64,000 bases of DNA from Streptomyces muensis (GTDB taxonomy: Bacteria > Actinomycetota > Actinomycetes > Streptomycetales > Streptomycetaceae): positions 1 to 64,000 of the forward strand of contig NZ_JAKEIP010000023.1 of the NCBI RefSeq assembly GCF_021474425.1, given 5' to 3'. Within the stretch, counting starts at the first letter, position 1, and each line of letters begins with the position of its first letter. The notes below the pieces were generated by a model. The model searched no databases. It was not told the DNA's origin and saw only the letters and a list, made by a program, of their open reading frames with translations. Below, in pieces: positions 18,643-27,600 of the stretch. A program made the position numbers and the translations under genes.

Positions 18643-18746
18643 GGCGTAGAAGCACACCGAGCCACCGTACCGAGCGGCCCCTCAGGCAGACCACCCGTTT
18701 CGAGTGGCCAACGGTCCACCATCAGAAACGGCGTCTAAGGAGCCGC

Positions 18747-20708
18747 ATGTACCCCCCGCCCCGAACCCCACTCGTCCGCCGCTGCAGATCCGCCGTGGTG
18801 CGCCTCCTCGCTCTGGCGCTCACCGCCACGGCCGCGCTCCTGTTCGCCGGGGCCACCCCGGCGCAGGCAGTGACCAGCCGTCAGATAGCAGTGCCCACCG
18901 CCCCCATGGGCTGGGCGTCCTGGAACGCCTTCGCCGCGAAGGTCGACCACAACGTCATCAAGCGGCAGGTCGACGCGTTCGTGGCGGCGGGGATGCCCGA
19001 GGCGGGCTACGAGTACATCAACATCGACGAGGGCTGGTGGCAGGGCACCCGGGACGGCGCCGGCAACATCACCGTCGACGAGGCGGAGTGGCCGGGCGGC
19101 ATGAAGGCCATCGCCGACTACATCCACAGCAAGGGACTCAAGGCCGGCATCTACACCGACGCCGGCAGGGACGGCTGCGGCTACTACTTCCCGACCGGCC
19201 GCCCCGCCGCACCGGGTTCGGGCAGCGAGGGCCACTACGAGCAGGACATGACGCAGTTCTCGAAGTGGGGCTTCGACTTCGTCAAGGTCGACTGGTGCGG
19301 CGGTGACGCCGAGGGCCTCGACCCGAAGACGACCTACCAGGCGATCAGCGAAGCCGTGGCCGCCGCGACCGCGACCACCGGTCGCCCGCTCGCCCTCTCC
19401 CTGTGCAACTGGGGCTACTCCAACCCCTGGAACTGGGCCCCGGGCATGGGCCCGATGTGGCGCACGAACACCGACATCTTCTTCCACGGCGGCACACCGT
19501 CCTACGGCAACGTCCTGACCGCCTTCGACCGCAACATCCACCCCACGGCCCAGCACACCGGCTCCTACAACGACCCCGACATGATGGTCGTCGGCATGAA
19601 CGGCCTGACCGCCGCCCAGAGCCGCTCCCACATGAACCTGTGGGCGATCTCAGGCGCCCCGCTGCTCGCCGGCCTCGACCTGACCACCCTCACCCCGGAG
19701 ACGACGAGCATCCTCACCAACCCCGAGGTCATCGCCGTCGACCAGGACCCGCGCGGCCTCCAGGGCGTCGAGGTCGCCGAGGACACCACCGGCCTCCAGG
19801 TGTACGGCAAGGTCCTGTCCGGCAGCGGCAACCGCGCCGTCGTCCTGCTGAACCGCACGTCGAGCACGCAGAACATGACCGTCCGCTGGTCCGACCTCGG
19901 CCTGACGAACGCCCCGGCGACCGTCCGTGACCTGTGGGCCCGCCAGAACGTCGCCACCACCGGCACCAGTTACACCACCGGCGTCCCGGCGAACGGCTCG
20001 GTGATCCTCACGGTCACCGGCGGCACCGAACAGTCCGCGAGCACCTACAGCGGCACGTCGAACTTCTCCGGCGTGGCCGCCGCGAGCGCCGGTCTGAAGA
20101 CGGTCGAGGTCTCCTACACCAACAACACCTCCGCGGCCCGGACCGCCACCCTCACCGTCAACGGCCAGACCTCCACCAAGGTCTCCTTCCCGCCGACCGG
20201 TTCGAGCGCGGGCAACATCTCCGTCAACGTCTCCCTCGCCAAGGGCAGCACCAACACGATCGCCTTCTCCGGCGCCCCGACCCTCGACGGCATCGTCGTA
20301 CGGCCGCTGCCCGGCAAGAACGGCACGCTGATCACCGGTACCGGATCCGGCCGTTGCGCCGACATCAACGACAACACCATCGCCAACGGCACCGACGCCC
20401 AGCTGTGGGACTGCACCGCTGGTCAGAACCAGGTCTGGCAGTACGACAGCACCCGCAAGGAACTCGTCGTCTACGGCAACAAGTGCCTCGACGCCTACAA
20501 CCGTGGCACCACCAACGGCACCCGCGTCGTCATCTGGGACTGCAACGGCCAGAACAACCAGAAGTGGAACATCAACAGCGACGGCACCCTCACCAACGTC
20601 AACGCCGGGCTCTGCCTCGACGCATACGGCGCGGCCACGGCCAACGGCACGAAACTGGTGCTCTGGACGTGCAACGGCCAGAACAACCAGAAGTGGACGG
20701 TGAGCTAG
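18747..20708 (+). CDS. Secreted GH27 glycosidase (alpha-galactosidase-like) with CBM and ricin-B lectin domain
   Basis: The 653-residue protein has a signal peptide (cleavage after ATPAQA, about residue 41), a GH27 barrel (APMGWASWNAF start; nucleophile Asp182 in VKVDWCGG; acid/base Asp in YNDPDMM at 274-280), a C-terminal beta domain, a CBM35/CBM6-like module at about 430-525 and a beta-trefoil lectin with three QxW repeats (NQVWQY, NQKWNI, NQKWTV). It probably removes alpha-galactose or beta-L-arabinopyranose from plant polysaccharides outside the cell. AAGGAG before ATG 18747 directly follows the right end of the IS, so the ribosome site survived but the native promoter is displaced. Confidence 0.88.
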   Translation: MYPPPRTPLVRRCRSAVVRLLALALTATAALLFAGATPAQAVTSRQIAVPTAPMGWASWNAFAAKVDHNVIKRQVDAFVAAGMPEAGYEYINIDEGWWQGTRDGAGNITVDEAEWPGGMKAIADYIHSKGLKAGIYTDAGRDGCGYYFPTGRPAAPGSGSEGHYEQDMTQFSKWGFDFVKVDWCGGDAEGLDPKTTYQAISEAVAAATATTGRPLALSLCNWGYSNPWNWAPGMGPMWRTNTDIFFHGGTPSYGNVLTAFDRNIHPTAQHTGSYNDPDMMVVGMNGLTAAQSRSHMNLWAISGAPLLAGLDLTTLTPETTSILTNPEVIAVDQDPRGLQGVEVAEDTTGLQVYGKVLSGSGNRAVVLLNRTSSTQNMTVRWSDLGLTNAPATVRDLWARQNVATTGTSYTTGVPANGSVILTVTGGTEQSASTYSGTSNFSGVAAASAGLKTVEVSYTNNTSAARTATLTVNGQTSTKVSFPPTGSSAGNISVNVSLAKGSTNTIAFSGAPTLDGIVVRPLPGKNGTLITGTGSGRCADINDNTIANGTDAQLWDCTAGQNQVWQYDSTRKELVVYGNKCLDAYNRGTTNGTRVVIWDCNGQNNQKWNINSDGTLTNVNAGLCLDAYGAATANGTKLVLWTCNGQNNQKWTVS

Positions 20709-20780
20709 CCCGGCCCTGGGCGAGACAAAGGACTCCGCCTCGAACCCCTTCGACGTCGTTCAGGAATTGGTCCGTGATGC

Positions 20781-22409
20781 TCACCGCGACGTCAACTCCC
20801 TTTCGGGCATTGGAGTGTGGTGCAGGTCGAATGCCGGGGACTCGGAGCGGATCCGGGGCAGGGTGAGGAAGTTGTGACGCGGGGGAGGGCAAGAGGTCGC
20901 CCATTCCAGGGAACGGCCGTATCCCCACGGGTCGTCGACCTCGACCTTCTTGCCGTATTTCGCGGTCTTCCAGACGTTGTAGGAGAACGGCAGGAGCGAG
21001 GCGCCGAGTACGAACGAGAAGACGGTCGAGAGGGTGTTGAGCGTCGTGAGTCCTTCCACGGCCAGATAGTCGGGAATGCGGCGCTGCATACCGTTCACAC
21101 CCAGCCAGTGCTGGACCAGGAAGGTGCCGTGGAAGCCGACGAACAGCGTCCAGAACGTCATCTTGCCCAGGCGCTCGTCCAGCATCCTGCCCGTGAACTT
21201 CGGCCACCAGAAGTGGAATCCGGAGAACATCGCGAACACCACCGTGCCGAAGATGACGTAATGGAAGTGGGCCACCACGAAATAGGAATCGGAGACGTGG
21301 AAGTCCAGCGGCGGTGAGGCGAGCATGACTCCCGTGAGGCCGCCGAAGACGAAGGTGACGAGGAATCCCAGGGCCCAGAGCATCGGTGTCTCGAAGGACA
21401 ACGAGCCCTTCCACATCGTTCCGATCCAGTTGAAGAACTTCACGCCCGTCGGCACGGCGATGAGGAACGTCATGAAGGCGAAGAACGGCAACAGCACACC
21501 GCCGGTGACATACATGTGGTGCGCCCACACCGTCACGGACAGACCCGCGATGGCGATGGTCGCCGCGATCAGACCCATGTAGCCGAACATCGGCTTGCGG
21601 GAGAAGACCGGGATGACCTCACTGATGATGCCGAAGAACGGCAGCGCGATGATGTACACCTCCGGATGGCCGAAGAACCAGAAGAGGTGCTGCCACAGCA
21701 GCGCCCCGCCGTTCGCCGCGTCGAAGATCTGCGCGCCGAACTTCCGGTCCGCCTCCAGCGCGAACAGCGCCGCCGCGAGGACCGGGAAGGCCAGCAGCAC
21801 CAGCACACCGGTCAGCAGCACGTTCCAGGTGAAGATCGGCATGCGGAACATGGTCATGCCGGGCGCGCGCATGCAGATGATCGTGGTGATGAAGTTGACC
21901 GAACCGAGAATCGTGCCGAAGCCGGAGAACGCCAAGCCCATGATCCACATGTCGGCGCCCGCCCCGGGGCTGCGGACGGCATCGGACAGCGGGGCGTAGG
22001 CGAACCAGCCGAAGTCGGCCGCGCCGTCCGGGGTGAGGAAGCCGCCGACCGCGATGAGCGAGCCGAACAGGTAGAGCCAGTAGGCGAACATGTTCAGCCG
22101 GGGGAACGCCACGTCCGGCGCGCCGATCTGCAGCGGCATGATCCAGTTCGCGAAGCCGGCGAACAGCGGCGTCGCGAACATCAGCAGCATGATCGTGCCG
22201 TGCATCGTGAACGCCTGGTTGAACTGCTCGTTCGACATGATCTGCAGACCCGGCCGGGCGAGCTCGGCGCGCATGAACAGCGCCATCACGCCACCGAGGC
22301 AGAAGAACGCGAACGACGTGACCAAGTAGAGCGTTCCGATCGTCTTGTGATCCGTGGTGGTCAGCCACTGAACGGCTCGGGCGCCCCTGATGTCTCTGAT
22401 CCTCTTCAC
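20781..22409 (-). CDS. ctaD: Cytochrome c oxidase subunit I, orphan copy
   Basis: The protein has about 542 residues and twelve membrane helices. The haem and CuB ligands are present: His in FTMHGTIM, the HPEVYI motif, VWAHHMYV and FVVAHFHYV. It is a full-length aa3-type oxidase subunit I that should take electrons from cytochrome c and reduce oxygen. No ctaC, ctaE or qcr genes are near, so this is a stand-alone second copy that would have to use the other subunits from the main locus. GTG 22409 was chosen because family similarity begins there; the frame stays open far upstream over the divergent sigma gene, which is not coding. Confidence 0.9.
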   Translation of the reverse strand: MKRIRDIRGARAVQWLTTTDHKTIGTLYLVTSFAFFCLGGVMALFMRAELARPGLQIMSNEQFNQAFTMHGTIMLLMFATPLFAGFANWIMPLQIGAPDVAFPRLNMFAYWLYLFGSLIAVGGFLTPDGAADFGWFAYAPLSDAVRSPGAGADMWIMGLAFSGFGTILGSVNFITTIICMRAPGMTMFRMPIFTWNVLLTGVLVLLAFPVLAAALFALEADRKFGAQIFDAANGGALLWQHLFWFFGHPEVYIIALPFFGIISEVIPVFSRKPMFGYMGLIAATIAIAGLSVTVWAHHMYVTGGVLLPFFAFMTFLIAVPTGVKFFNWIGTMWKGSLSFETPMLWALGFLVTFVFGGLTGVMLASPPLDFHVSDSYFVVAHFHYVIFGTVVFAMFSGFHFWWPKFTGRMLDERLGKMTFWTLFVGFHGTFLVQHWLGVNGMQRRIPDYLAVEGLTTLNTLSTVFSFVLGASLLPFSYNVWKTAKYGKKVEVDDPWGYGRSLEWATSCPPPRHNFLTLPRIRSESPAFDLHHTPMPERELTSR

Positions 22410-22514
22410 GCCCCGCCTGTGTCCGCGGCCCACCCGGACGTCACACTCAAGAGACGCGACAAGAATCACGGAAACGGGTGTGACGATCCGGCGGGTGCCG
22501 GACACGAACGGAAC

Positions 22515-23048
22515 ATGAGCAACGACGAGATCTTCGCCGCTGCCTATCGCGAGCACTACTGGGCGGTCAGCCGCTATGTCGCGCGGCGACTGGACGGGCG
22601 CACGAGTGAGGTCGAGGAAGTGGTGGCGGAGGTGTTCACCGTCGCCTGGCGACGCCGTGCGGACCTGCCGACCGCCCCGCTGCCCTGGCTGTACGGCGTG
22701 GCACGCAACTGCCTGGCGAACGCGGTACGCGGCTACGGGCGCCGCCGGCGGCTGGTCGACCGGCTCGGCCACGACGAGAGCGCGCACGGCCGGCACATCG
22801 TGGACAGCCCGGACACCGAGGCGCCGGGCGCCTGGGTGCACGAGGCGCTGAACCGGCTGTCCCCGGCCGACCAGGAGGTACTGCGGCTGACGGCATGGGA
22901 GGAACTGGCCGTTGAGGAGGTCGCCGTGGCCCTCGGCTGCGGCAGGCGGGCCGCGGCCATGCGGCTGCACCGGGCCCGGCGCCGGCTCAGAGCCGAGATC
23001 GACCGTATGTGCCCGCCGACCGTGTCCAAGGAACGAAGCCATGGCTGA
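22515..23048 (+). CDS. ECF sigma-70 factor
   Basis: The 177-residue protein has region 2 ([18 protein letters not shown], then [14 protein letters not shown]) and region 4 ([27 protein letters not shown]), and no region 3. ATG 22515 is preceded by GGAAC. Its TGA overlaps the next start (ATG 23041, 8-base overlap), giving a two-gene unit with a membrane protein that is probably its regulator. The gene is divergent from the orphan ctaD, with about 105 bases between them. Confidence 0.88.
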   Translation: MSNDEIFAAAYREHYWAVSRYVARRLDGRTSEVEEVVAEVFTVAWRRRADLPTAPLPWLYGVARNCLANAVRGYGRRRRLVDRLGHDESAHGRHIVDSPDTEAPGAWVHEALNRLSPADQEVLRLTAWEELAVEEVAVALGCGRRAAAMRLHRARRRLRAEIDRMCPPTVSKERSHG

Positions 23049-24075
23049 CGAACTCGAACTGCTGCGCCACGCCAACCCCGTCCCGGTCGACGGCCCCCAC
23101 TTCGGCGAAGGCCCCCTCGACCACCGAGCCGAACGGCACCTCGACCGCCTCCTGCGCGAACGCCCCACCGCGTCCGCGTCCACCGCGTCCAGCACATCCG
23201 AGCCCGCCCTGACCGCGTCCACCACGTCCGCGCCCTCCCCGCCGCGCCGCCGTACCCGGTCGGCCTGGGGCCTCGCGGCCACCGCCGTCGTCGCCGCGCT
23301 CGTGTCGGCGCTGCTGTTCACCGACCAGACGACCGCCCCCGCGGTCGCCGCACCCCGCCCGCTGCTCGTGCGGGCCGACTCCACCCCCGTACCCCTGAGC
23401 ACCCTGGCCGAGCGGGCCCGGGCGGCCGCGGCCGGCGGGACGCCGAAGCTGCGCAAAGGCACGCACGTGCAGTCGTGGAGCCTGGGCATGAGCGACGACG
23501 AGCCGCCGATCACGCTTCCCGAGGAGCGCGTCGTGCGCTGGCACGCCGACGACAGCCACACGGAGATCGTCGTGGCGACCGACCCCCGTCACCCGGACCG
23601 ACCGGTCCTCGGCGGCGAAGGGAAACTCGTCGAGGACGGCCACGTCCTCAGCAGGCAGACCTACCCGCCCAGTTGGAGCGACGCCCCGCCGCAGTCGCCG
23701 CCACCCACCGACGTCGCAGGTCTGCGCGCCTACCTCCAGGAGGCCGCGTACAGCAGGACGGCGCTGAACACCGGCGAACTCCTCGACACCGTCGCGACGC
23801 TGCTCGACACCTGGACCCTCGGCGCCCGCGAGTCGGCCACGCTCGCGCGGCTCCTCGCGGGCACCGAGGGGCTCAGGCCGCTCGGGCAGGTGACGGACCG
23901 GCTCGGACGGCGTGGACAGGCGTATGTGTACGAGGGGTCCGGCTCCCGCCGGATGCTGATCATGGACCTGGTCACCGGGGCCGTACTCGGGCTGGAGACC
24001 ACCTTCAGGACGGCGGAGCCGGAGTACGGCGTCAAGGCCGGCGACGTGATGTCGTACAGGGCGTGGATGCGCTGA
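23041..24075 (+). CDS. CU044_5270-type membrane protein, probable sigma-factor partner
   Basis: The 344-residue protein has a cytoplasmic N-terminal part with an Ala/Ser/Thr-rich linker, one membrane helix at about 77-97 ([17 protein letters not shown]) and a large outside domain. It lacks the zinc anti-sigma motif (HxxxCxxC). Proteins of this type follow ECF sigma genes in many actinobacteria and are thought to control them. Overlap with the sigma gene supports such a role. Confidence 0.7.
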   Translation: MADELELLRHANPVPVDGPHFGEGPLDHRAERHLDRLLRERPTASASTASSTSEPALTASTTSAPSPPRRRTRSAWGLAATAVVAALVSALLFTDQTTAPAVAAPRPLLVRADSTPVPLSTLAERARAAAAGGTPKLRKGTHVQSWSLGMSDDEPPITLPEERVVRWHADDSHTEIVVATDPRHPDRPVLGGEGKLVEDGHVLSRQTYPPSWSDAPPQSPPPTDVAGLRAYLQEAAYSRTALNTGELLDTVATLLDTWTLGARESATLARLLAGTEGLRPLGQVTDRLGRRGQAYVYEGSGSRRMLIMDLVTGAVLGLETTFRTAEPEYGVKAGDVMSYRAWMR

Positions 24076-24116
24076 CCCGGCGGCGTCACACGAGAAGCTC
24101 CGTGGGCGGCCCGCCG

Positions 24117-25163
24117 TCATCGCTCTCGCAGGCGTCGCCGGTCCTGTTCGTCCCAGGCGCGGGTGTCGCGCGGTGTCGCATAGGGCTCGTCGTCGGGCGG
24201 GTGGCCGCCGGCGATGGCGCGCTGGCGCACGGCCTCCGCGTCGAACTCCAGGCCGAGCAGGATGGCCAGGTTGCCGACCCACAGCCAGACCAGGAAGACG
24301 ATCACGCCCGCCATGGTGCCGTAGGTCTTGTTGTAGGAGGCGAAGTTGGCGACGTAGAACGCGAAGCCGGCGGAGGCCACCAGCCAGATCACCAGGGCGA
24401 GGAAGCTGCCCGGAGTGATCCAGCGGAAGCCGCGCACCTTGGCGTTCGGGGTCGCCCAGTACAGGATCGCGATCATGGTGGTCACGAGCACGGCCAGGAC
24501 CGGCCACTTGGCGATGCCCCAGACCGTCAGGGCCGTGTCGCCGATGCCCAGGGTGGAGCCGACCTGCCGGGCCAGGGAGCCGGTGAAGACGACGATCAGC
24601 GCGCTGAGCACGGCCAGCACCATGAGGGCGACGGTCACGCCGAGCCGGATCGGGAGGATCTTCCACGCCGGGCGTCCCTCCGGCATGTCGTAGACGGCGT
24701 TCGAGGTGCGGATGAAGGCCGCGACATAGCCGGAGGCCGACCACAGAGCGAGGACCAGGCCGACGACGGCCATGACGGAGCCCAACCCGTCGTTGCCCTG
24801 CAACTGCTCCACCGCGCGCGTGAGGATGTCGCGGGCCGAGCCGGGCGCGAGCTCGTTGATGTTCTCCAGGACCTTGTCGGTGGCCGACCTGCCGGCCAGA
24901 CCGATCAGGGACACCAGCACCAGCAGCGCCGGGAACAGCGACAGCACGCTGTAGTAGGTCAGCGCCGCCGCGCGGTCGGTCAGCTCGTCGTCCTTGAACA
25001 CCCGCAGGGTGCCCTTCAGCGCCGCGCCCCACGACCGCTTCGGCAACTCGGTCGGTGAGTCCGGCGCCCGCTGCTCCACCTGCGGATCCGGGCCGTAGCT
25101 CCGGGGCTCCGGATCGTGCGGCGTCTGCTGATCCCTGTGCCTGGATCTGAGTAGTCGGGTCAT
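24117..25163 (-). CDS. YihY/BrkB-family membrane protein
   Basis: The 348-residue protein has a polar N-terminus of about 50 residues, then six membrane helices and the family core (AALTYYSVLSLFPALLVLVS at about 66-85; later WLWVGNLAILLGLEFDAE). The C-terminus is charged. This family was once called ribonuclease BN; its role is still unclear, possibly transport or envelope function. ATG 25163 was chosen over an upstream GTG because hydrophobic family similarity starts after it. Confidence 0.85.
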   Translation of the reverse strand: MTRLLRSRHRDQQTPHDPEPRSYGPDPQVEQRAPDSPTELPKRSWGAALKGTLRVFKDDELTDRAAALTYYSVLSLFPALLVLVSLIGLAGRSATDKVLENINELAPGSARDILTRAVEQLQGNDGLGSVMAVVGLVLALWSASGYVAAFIRTSNAVYDMPEGRPAWKILPIRLGVTVALMVLAVLSALIVVFTGSLARQVGSTLGIGDTALTVWGIAKWPVLAVLVTTMIAILYWATPNAKVRGFRWITPGSFLALVIWLVASAGFAFYVANFASYNKTYGTMAGVIVFLVWLWVGNLAILLGLEFDAEAVRQRAIAGGHPPDDEPYATPRDTRAWDEQDRRRLRER

Positions 25164-25274
25164 GGCCCCCGGGTATCCGGCCCTGCCCCGCTCAAGCGCG
25201 ATCCGCGCGTGCGTCCGGGGCGGGCAGTGGAAAATCCGGCGACGGTTCCGATGCGGACTGTTACCGTCGAGCTC

Positions 25275-25343
25275 ATGAAGGTCATCAGGCACAGTCACAC
25301 CGCAGCCGCGCGAGCGCCCCGCTCCACGGCTGCCGACGCCTGA
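25275..25343 (+). CDS. Possible 22-residue Ala-rich leader peptide
   Basis: ATG 25275 to TGA 25341-25343 encodes a 22-residue peptide with 7 alanines in its last 13 residues. A hairpin CCGGCGG/CCGCCGG (25355-25361/25373-25379) follows, then the alanyl-tRNA synthetase-like gene. The arrangement resembles ribosome-mediated attenuation. Alanine is common in this genome, so the evidence is weak. Confidence 0.3.
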   Translation: MKVIRHSHTAAARAPRSTAADA

Positions 25344-25453
25344 CCCCACCCCTCCCGGCGGCCGGAAACGGACCGCCGGTGTACGTGCGCCTTCTCCCTC
25401 CCTCGCACCCCGTGCCGCGGCTCTTTCCGGTCCCCACGACCGAAGGAACCCCG

Positions 25454-26674
25454 ATGGACACGACGCCGACCATGAAGAGCACGACGAGTACGACGAGCTC
25501 GATGGACACCGACCGGATCGTCCGCACCTTCACCGACTACTTCCGTGAGCGCGGACACGAACTCCTCACCGGCGACACCCTCCTGCCGCCACCCGCCGAC
25601 CCCGTGCTCTTCACCACCTCGGGCATGCACCCCCTCACGCCCTACCTCGAAGGCCGCCCGCATCCACGGGGACGACGCCTGGCCGGCGTCCAGCGCTGTC
25701 TGCGCACCACCGACCTCGACGAGGTCGGCGACCGCACCCATCTGACCGTGTTCGAGATGCTCGGCTCCTGGTCCCTGGGCGACTACGGCCATACCCGGAG
25801 CCTGCGTTGGGGACATGAGCTGCTGCGCGACGGATTCGGCGTCCCACCGGAGCGGATGTACGCCACCGTCTTCGGCGGCGACGACCAGGTCGGCCCCGAC
25901 GACGAGTCGTCGGACACCTGGCGCGAGTTGGGCGTGCCCGTGGAGCCGACCGGCGACGACAACTGGTGGTCCCACGCCCCCGTGGGCCTGTGCGGCCCCG
26001 ACTCGGAGATCTTCGTATGGACCGGCGACCCCGGCACCCCGCCCCAGGGCAGCCCGACCACCGACCCACGCTGGGTGGAGGTGTGGAACCACGTGAGCAT
26101 GCGCTACCGCCGCCTCGAGGACGGCAGCCTCCAGCCCCTCCGACAGCCCAACGTCGACACGGGCATGGGACTCGAACGCCTCGCCACGATCCTCCAGGGC
26201 CACGACTCCGTCTACGACAGCGACCTCTTCGAACCCTGGATGCGGCTCGTGCCACCGCTGTGGAACCTGGACGAGCCGTCGCTGCGCCTGGTCTGCGACC
26301 ACCTGCGCTCCGCCGTCGCCGTGATCGGGGACGGCGTACGGCCGTCCAACACCGGACGCGGCTACGTCCTGCGCCGGCTGACCCGCCGCGCCCTCACCAC
26401 GCTCTGGCGCGACGATCCCTCACGCACCCTGTCCGACCTGCCGGCCGAACTCCTCGGGCACACCCTGGACCGCTTCCGGCAACCCGGTGGGGCGGACCTG
26501 GTGCGCGAGGTGCTGCTGGACGAGGAGCGGCGGTTCGGCGGGCTCCTGGAGCGGGGGCGTCGCGTCCTGGGCAGGTCGCGGTTCGAGGGTCCGCTGAGCG
26601 AGGAGGACTACCGGTACCTCCATGACACCCATGGACTGCCCCGCGACCTCGTCATGACGCTCCGCACGCCCTGA
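25454..26674 (+). CDS. Alanyl-tRNA synthetase catalytic-domain paralogue, no editing domain
   Basis: The 406-residue protein corresponds to the class II aminoacylation core and following helical domain of AlaRS. Motif 2 region is GVQRCLRTTDLDEVG then FEMLGSWSLGDYG; CGPDSEIFV, DTGMGLERL and NTGRGYVLRRL follow. The editing and C-Ala domains of the normal enzyme (about 870 residues) are missing. The protein ends cleanly at a strong terminator, so it looks like a real short paralogue. It could charge tRNA without proofreading, activate alanine for another acceptor, or give resistance to an AlaRS inhibitor. ATG 25454 follows GAAGGAA. Confidence 0.82.
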   Translation: MDTTPTMKSTTSTTSSMDTDRIVRTFTDYFRERGHELLTGDTLLPPPADPVLFTTSGMHPLTPYLEGRPHPRGRRLAGVQRCLRTTDLDEVGDRTHLTVFEMLGSWSLGDYGHTRSLRWGHELLRDGFGVPPERMYATVFGGDDQVGPDDESSDTWRELGVPVEPTGDDNWWSHAPVGLCGPDSEIFVWTGDPGTPPQGSPTTDPRWVEVWNHVSMRYRRLEDGSLQPLRQPNVDTGMGLERLATILQGHDSVYDSDLFEPWMRLVPPLWNLDEPSLRLVCDHLRSAVAVIGDGVRPSNTGRGYVLRRLTRRALTTLWRDDPSRTLSDLPAELLGHTLDRFRQPGGADLVREVLLDEERRFGGLLERGRRVLGRSRFEGPLSEEDYRYLHDTHGLPRDLVMTLRTP

Positions 26675-26680
26675 CGTCGG

Positions 26681-26717
26681 GAAGGTCCAGGTCGGCCACC
26701 CGCTGACCTGGACCTTC
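26681..26717. terminator. Bidirectional terminator
   Basis: A perfect 13-bp inverted repeat GAAGGTCCAGGTC/GACCTGGACCTTC with an 11-base loop lies between the convergent AlaRS-like and NTF2-like genes. Confidence 0.8.
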
Positions 26718-26725
26718 GCTGATTC

Positions 26726-27091
26726 CTACTCGTCCCACGCCTCGATCATGATCTGCCGGGAGATCTTGCCGTCGCGCAGCGTGATCATCGACTCGGACAT
26801 GACGCGCACCCCGTCCGCGTACTCGCAGGACTCGCTGTAGGCCGCGCGGTCACCCTGGACCACGCATCCCTCCAGCTTGTGCGTCATGTCGCGGTTGTAG
26901 ACGTCGGTGAGCATGTCGGCGATCTCGTCCCGGCCGTGCAGCACCTTCGGGTGGCTGGGCTGGGCGTTGCGGTTGACGACGCGTATCTCCGCGTCGTCCG
27001 TGTACAGCGACAGAAGTGTCTCGGGGGTGCGTCCTTCCACGGCCCGGCGCAGTGTGTCGGTGTCGAACGACGGGCGTGCAGCAGTGCCCAT
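26726..27091 (-). CDS. NTF2-like/SnoaL-fold protein
   Basis: The 121-residue protein has the alpha+beta cone pattern of the family (LLSLYTDDAEIRVVN, HGRDEIADML, and a C-terminal strand ITLRDGKISRQIMIEAWDE). Such proteins are small polyketide cyclases, isomerases or ligand binders; no specific catalytic set can be named. ATG 27091 is preceded by GGAGGAGG and is preferred to ATG 27118. Confidence 0.8.
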   Translation of the reverse strand: MGTAARPSFDTDTLRRAVEGRTPETLLSLYTDDAEIRVVNRNAQPSHPKVLHGRDEIADMLTDVYNRDMTHKLEGCVVQGDRAAYSESCEYADGVRVMSESMITLRDGKISRQIMIEAWDE

Positions 27092-27261
27092 GGTGACCTC
27101 CTCCGAGGCCCGCGGCATGGACAGGGGGCGGCCGCGAGGGCCTCACCTTCGAGCGTCCTCCGCCGCGCCGGGGCAGGCAAGCGCAGCGCGAGCGCTGGGC
27201 CTGGTGGGTGAGTGCCGCCGGGCAGCCGTGTCCGGTGGCGGACGCCCGCGTTGCTGAGGAC

Positions 27262-27504
27262 ATGATCTCAACACGACGTATCGTCGCGGCCGTTGGTCTC
27301 GCCGCCGGTCTCACCGGCCTCACCGCGCCCGTGGCGCAGGCCGCCGAAGTGGACGCCCCGATCGCCGGCCGGATCGATCCGGTCGGCACGCTCGACACGC
27401 TCGCCGCGAGCGGCATCCCCGAGCGGCACAAGCACCGGGTCCCCCCGGTCTCCCAGCACCTGAGCCACCTCGACCAGGTCAAGGGCCTGAGTCGGCTCGG
27501 CTAG
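27262..27504 (+). CDS. Small secreted protein of unknown function
   Basis: The 80-residue protein starts with a signal peptide (MISTRRIVAAVGLAAG, cleavage near AQAAEV about residue 28), leaving a mature part of about 52 residues ending GLSRLG. ATG 27262 has GAGGA close before it. No family is recognised. It is divergent from the NTF2-like gene and is followed by a strong terminator. Confidence 0.6.
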   Translation: MISTRRIVAAVGLAAGLTGLTAPVAQAAEVDAPIAGRIDPVGTLDTLAASGIPERHKHRVPPVSQHLSHLDQVKGLSRLG

Positions 27505-27540
27505 GTCGCTTCCCTCACTCCCTTGACCGTTTCCCTCCTC

Positions 27541-27574
27541 CAAGGGGCCGTCGGATCGATCCGGCGGCCCCTTG
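27541..27574. terminator. Strong terminator between small secreted gene and siderophore operon
   Basis: CAAGGGGCCGTCGGAT pairs with ATCCGGCGGCCCCTTG around the centre with a single mismatch, a 16-bp stem. It serves the convergent transcripts from both sides. Confidence 0.8.
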
Positions 27575-27600
27575 AACGTGTGCCGAGAGTGACGTGCCGT

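Larger units (their letters stand above)
17428..18735 (+). mobile_element. Complete IS5-like element with passenger gene
   Basis: The 1308-bp element is bounded by 19-bp perfect inverted repeats: GACGCCGTTTCTGATGGTG at 17428-17446 and its complement at 18717-18735. TAA is duplicated on both sides (17425-17427 and 18736-18738). Inside are a two-frame transposase (17468-18276) and, beyond it, about 440 bp holding an opposite-strand zinc-ribbon gene. The intact repeats, target duplication and catalytic residues suggest recent insertion. It has landed at the ribosome site of the following GH27 gene. Confidence 0.9.

Noticed and set aside
22410..23561. N-terminal extension of the ctaD frame
   Set aside because: It runs antisense to the sigma factor and its partner and has no similarity to oxidase; ctaD similarity begins at 22409.
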